Shown: piece after piece, positions 60,206-64,000 of the stretch
Numbering within the stretch: position 1 is the first letter of the stretch
How the letters are laid out: every line of letters starts with the position of its first letter
Notes under the pieces: generated by a model
The model's database searches: none
What the model saw: only the letters and a program-made list of their open reading frames with translations
What the model was told of the DNA's origin: nothing
Assembly: GCA_021399435.1 (NCBI GenBank)
Contig: JAJTUP010000121.1
Span: 62,001-126,000 of the forward strand
DNA: 64,000 bases
Reading direction: 5' to 3'
Source: Diaporthe sp. PMI_573
Lineage: Eukaryota > Ascomycota > Sordariomycetes > Diaporthales > Diaporthaceae
Program-made: the position numbers and the translations under genes

Positions 60206-63200
60206 TGTCCTCGCTGTGCACTCTAATAATTACTAGGGCGTGTACTTCCCTCCGCAAGTTTTAGTCACTGTAACGGAAGGAGTTGAGGTGGGATGCAGCG
60301 ACCAGAGATGAGTACAACTTGAAAGGAGACCTTCAGATCATGCGGTCATTTAGGAGGCCTGTTAATGGACGGGTGGAGTGGTGTGTGGCAGGAGCTGCAG
60401 TAGGAGTATGAAATGTACGAGAGCTTGTGGCTGGAGTCGGAGAGACGTCTTGCCAATATTGGAAGCCGCGTTATAGTCAGAAAGAGGCGGCTACAGTGAG
60501 TACGGTGCATAGAAGGTCGCCTAATACAACACAGGCTCTGCGGCTGACTCGAACTCCGACAGCGGAGGCAGCAGAAGTGAGCGGACGATCATTTGGTATC
60601 TACCGGGCACGGTATATCGTAGAATATGAGGCAGGCTGTGCTTGACAGCTCGTCGTAGTTATGAGATGGGACGACGAAACGGTCAGGCACGGAATGTTCC
60701 TCAATGAAAATAGTTGTCTCGGTATTGGTTATTCAGGTTCATTGTTGTAATACGAGGTACCGGACTAAAAGGACCCGCCTAGACGCCTTTGCTGAGGAAT
60801 ACCGACTTTTGTGCCGTTGCTGGGTCGGGTGCTGTATAGCAGGAAGGGAGGATAAACAAGTTCATAGTAGAGATGAAAAAGGATAGATCATGACCAGATA
60901 AACCCCGCTCAGCCAGGCGCCTATAAACTCTAGTATCTTAAGAACCCATACCCAGGCTCTTTTGTCAGCCGTAGGTGATGAGTAGAGATACTCTACCAGT
61001 GGTACGGTCGCAGATTTACCGGTCGCAGGCCATCATGGAACGTGAGCAAGAAATACGCGGCATCTGCCGCGAGCTGTCATCCATGACCTAACTCTTCTGT
61101 GAGAAGATCGATTCTCAGAAAAACTATGTCGGTGATGGTAAGGTGAGCATGAAAGAACCGGGGGCAGCACGATCAAAGAGAACAGAAAAGATGAGTCCAG
61201 AGATCCCACCGCCCCCCCCCCCCACCACACCAAGCTTTTCTCTTTCAGGGATAAGAGCAGCCTCGGCTCCAGATGTCTCAGCTGTCAATATAATGAGGTA
61301 AAATAAGGCAGGCAAGATGGTACAAGTCAGCCAAACCAGTCCCAGCCAAGCCCCGTTGACAATGCTGTGCATCCACATCCTCGTCAGCATGGTATACTTC
61401 TACACGACTTATGAAGTATTGGCGATGCTTTGGGATGCTGCAATGCTATGAAAAAGTCGTAGTGCTCTTAGATCAATATGCGGTGGAGCGCAACAAGAGC
61501 ATAATACTGCTCCCTATCAAGGCTGGGATTCGAGATCTGGGCGGAGTCCTCTTCTGTGCATTTGAATTCGACCACCACCAAGCCGGCATATATGCCCGTT
61601 CGCTTCGGTTACTGCTCCTGGAAAATCGGAGCGGTATCAGGCTCCTTGAGCATCGGTAGCGGATTGGTTGGTAGGTCTGCACTGTCGGCTTGAACAATCT
61701 GGACCTCTGGGGCAACGGCAATGACGCCATCGTCTTCTGGGCTGTTGCCTGTAGCTGCCTTATGCTCCGCGTTGTTCACTTCGGTGGCAAATTCTCGAAA
61801 GGAAATCACTAGGAGGGGCCTCCCAGGGTCCAAGCTCAGAAAGGCTCATAGGCTGAGCCATGCTTGAAGCAGCTAAAGATGTCCCCTCTACACGGGCAAA
61901 ATTCGGAGGGCTTTAGCAAGAACTGAAAAAAATAAAGCATTGTACTGCCTTGAATTTCTTGAGCTTGCATTCGCCCTCGTGGAATCTATACTGATTGTCA
62001 TTGATGCTATGCTGCGCTATACCTAAAACTTTCCACTGCGCTGTGGGAAAAACCACTTACCCACGCACCTGCGACGGTGTACCTCTCTGAACTCTTCTAA
62101 ATCGAGGTCAGGAAAATCGTCTTCGCTGCCGTTGTCATCTACTTCACACTGACTAGCGGTAGGGTAATCACGTTGCTCGGCCTGTAATGGCAGTCCGTCG
62201 CTGCGTTTAGAGGTGCTCGAACGCTGAAGCTCCAACCGAGTTATTCATAATCGTAGTGTGAGATGGCTGGTTACTTTGTACATACGTTGATGGGTACACT
62301 TTAGGGAAAGGGGGAGGAGATACGGGGTAGAATAGGCCGCGCGATGGGGGGGGGGGCACGGCGTCTTACATATACCCATACATGTCGGACTGTAAGTTCT
62401 GTCAGAGCGGTCGCACTCAGGGCTGCCGTATGCAGCACGCCCAAATGTGCCGTTACCATCGGCACTGATGGGTCGTGTTGGCTTCGTCTATCATGATTGT
62501 TTTGCTTCCTCCAGACGGCGGCGTGGCCTTGCAGCCCCAGCCCGCTTCTCTTGCACATCTGGGACCATATACAATCCTAAATCTTCTACGCGTGATGAGT
62601 TTTAATTGCTGAGAGGGCCTTGGAATGCTCATTCATACCGTGCTTGGGGATATAGCGAGATCGAGAATCCGGGAAGAGGACTCTCCTGTGGCTGGTCCAG
62701 GGGCGCCATGTAAGGTTTGACTTGAATGGGGCAAGAGGTGGAAGTCGGAGCGAGGTCTAAGCAGCTGGGCTCCTGTGGCTGAAAGAGTTCTGAAAAGGCA
62801 ATTCGAGCGGACTAGGAAGAGACAAATATGTTATCTTTCTGAAGAGATCGCAGAAGGGTGGTCAGGCGTTCGGTTGAGACGCCAGGGACCCAGAGCTCGC
62901 GTTATAGGACGGGGGATGCGATTGGTTTCCGCCGGCGCAGCCGCGAATTGTCGTTGTTGGGGAAGATAGCTCTGCAATCGGGTTCTCGATAGACCTTGGT
63001 TATTTCAAACCTGGAGGGTTCTGCATGTACGCTGTGATATGATTTGAATGGGCGCGGCATGTCTGAAGTTGTGTACCGTCATTCTACATACTATGATCTC
63101 GAGGTACACAGTTGAAGTGAGCTTGGAAGTTTCCAGAGCTGCCCGTGCCAGATCAGATGCGGTTAAGTGTACAATCGGCCACAGGACAGACCTAGCGCAA

Positions 63201-63662
63201 ACTGAAGAGATCGACCACTCACAGTCGGGATCCTATGAACGCAAGTGTATCACGTCGTCAGTGCTTTGACGGGTTGGCATGCCGTCCGCCTGATCGCCTG
63301 GCCTGGAGCCATGGCGGCTGCATCCACAGTGGTGCCATTTTGGCGAATCATAATTCCGATCATCTGGCTGACGATAGAGATGACCATTCGATTGGTATGT
63401 ATTAATCCTGCTTTTGGAGAGATTCGCCGCAACGGCACCATAAGTTCACTCTTTTGACACATGGTCTAATCGGCTGAAGTACTGTAGTATTCATCAACAA
63501 AGCTGGATAATGCCGCTCAGATGATTTCAAGATAAGTCATGCAAATGAGTTCAAGTGGCCGCCCACACAACCTCAACCATGTGATTTTGAGAACCGACAG
63601 CTGTTGAAACCAGCAGACCAATCCGTATATCCAACTCAACTACCAGTATCATCCTCATTGTT
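60206..63662. other. Gene-poor stretch with homopolymer tracts
   Basis: No gene can be supported. A C-run lies at about 61212-61225 and a G-run at about 62346-62355. A minus-strand frame at 62235-62023 (acidic, DNGSEDDFPDLDLEEF) and another at 61833-61609 might be exons of one decayed gene. A hydrophobic minus-strand frame at 61390-61124 is of unknown value. Confidence 0.4.
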
Positions 63663-64000
63663 TCAAACCGTACAATAGGAGACAAGACATATGATTGGGT
63701 CGATCAAAGTGAACATCGAATCCAGGGTGGTAAAACATGGGGTCTCGACAACAAGGGCCTTGGTGAAATAGAAAAGCGAAGATATGGTTTTGTCGAAATC
63801 TGCATCAAAACAACACACAGATCGGGGCCCTTCCAGAATGGCGAGGTGGTGGTAGAGGTAGCCGACCGTGGGGTTAGCGTCTAAAGCCTGAGTGTAGTCC
63901 TCCTTGCCGATGTAGCCCCAGCGCGGCCCGGCCTCCACATCCTTATTCAGACAATAACCAACTATCCAGGAGGCATTAGTCGCTCTTATCCATCTATAGC
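63663..64000 (-). CDS. Est1-type TPR protein, internal fragment at the window edge
   Basis: The frame is open from the right edge to a stop at 63663. It carries WGYIGKEDYTQALDANPTVG and YLYHHLAIL, then LFYFTKALVVETP and LDSMFTLIDPI. This matches the TPR-like region of fungal proteins with an Est1-type DNA/RNA-binding domain, where the consensus is RWxxxA...P..GRLYHHLAILARP...QLFYYSKSL. The segment between LAIL and LFYF is longer than usual and may be an unspliced intron. The protein should continue after LIDPI, but a stop follows within ten codons, so a further exon or truncation is likely. The N-terminal part lies outside the window. Confidence 0.55.
   Translation of the reverse strand, partial: YRWIRATNASWIVGYCLNKDVEAGPRWGYIGKEDYTQALDANPTVGYLYHHLAILEGPRSVCCFDADFDKTISSLFYFTKALVVETPCFTTLDSMFTLIDPIICLVSYCTV

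Overview
The window looks like accessory, transposon-rich DNA of a filamentous ascomycete, most likely one of the Eurotiales (Aspergillus/Penicillium type). The reasons are spliceosomal introns of 42-124 bp with GTAAGT-like donors, GCTGAC-like branch sites and CAG acceptors; an AflR/AflS-type regulator pair; fungal hAT and pogo/Fot1 transposons; and C-to-T stop codons that look like repeat-induced point mutation (RIP). I saw no rRNA, tRNA, CRISPR array or bacterial operon.

Layout. 0-2 kb: the 5' two thirds of an ATP-dependent DNA ligase gene (minus strand, running off the left edge). 2.5-3.4 kb: a pogo/Fot1 relic. 5.1-7.1 kb: a two-exon gene of unknown function with a His/Cys-rich module. 7.6-10.6 kb: element hAT-1, broken by two stops and a nested solo LTR, abutting a duplicated piece of a MYND-finger gene whose longer copy is at 28.6-29.2 kb. 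11.9-12.9 kb: a gag-like ORF. 13.7-14.3 kb: a hAT relic. 15.1-18.3 kb: hAT-2, one frame with three stops. 18.4-29 kb: sparse, with a four-helix membrane protein, scraps of a tyrosine phosphatase and of a DUF3435 recombinase, a second solo LTR, a C2H2-finger protein and an N-terminally incomplete beta-lactamase-like gene.

30.6-37.1 kb is the most interesting part. It holds a broken AflS-like gene, an intact AflR-like Zn2Cys6 activator, an intact three-exon short-chain reductase of the AflM/naphthol-reductase type, and a fragment of HMG-CoA reductase cut off where hAT-3 begins. A complete, membrane-anchor-free HMG-CoA reductase of the same subfamily lies at 57.4-58.5 kb. Between the two copies are hAT-3 (37.1-40.1), hAT-4 (41.7-44.9, with its own solo LTR), a complete five-exon phosphoketolase gene (45.5-48.3), an apparently intact pogo-type transposon (48.6-50.5) and hAT-5 (51.2-54.0). 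The right end holds a small membrane protein, a short MADS-like protein and the end of an Est1-type TPR gene.

How it fits together. The regulator pair plus reductase reads as the edge or the remains of an aromatic polyketide gene cluster; no polyketide synthase is in the window. A soluble extra HMG-CoA reductase beside such genes could be a precursor-supply or self-resistance enzyme, and the phosphoketolase could feed acetyl units. Both are inferences from position only. Much of the region has been shaped by successive transposon insertions, with LTR elements landing inside older hAT elements.
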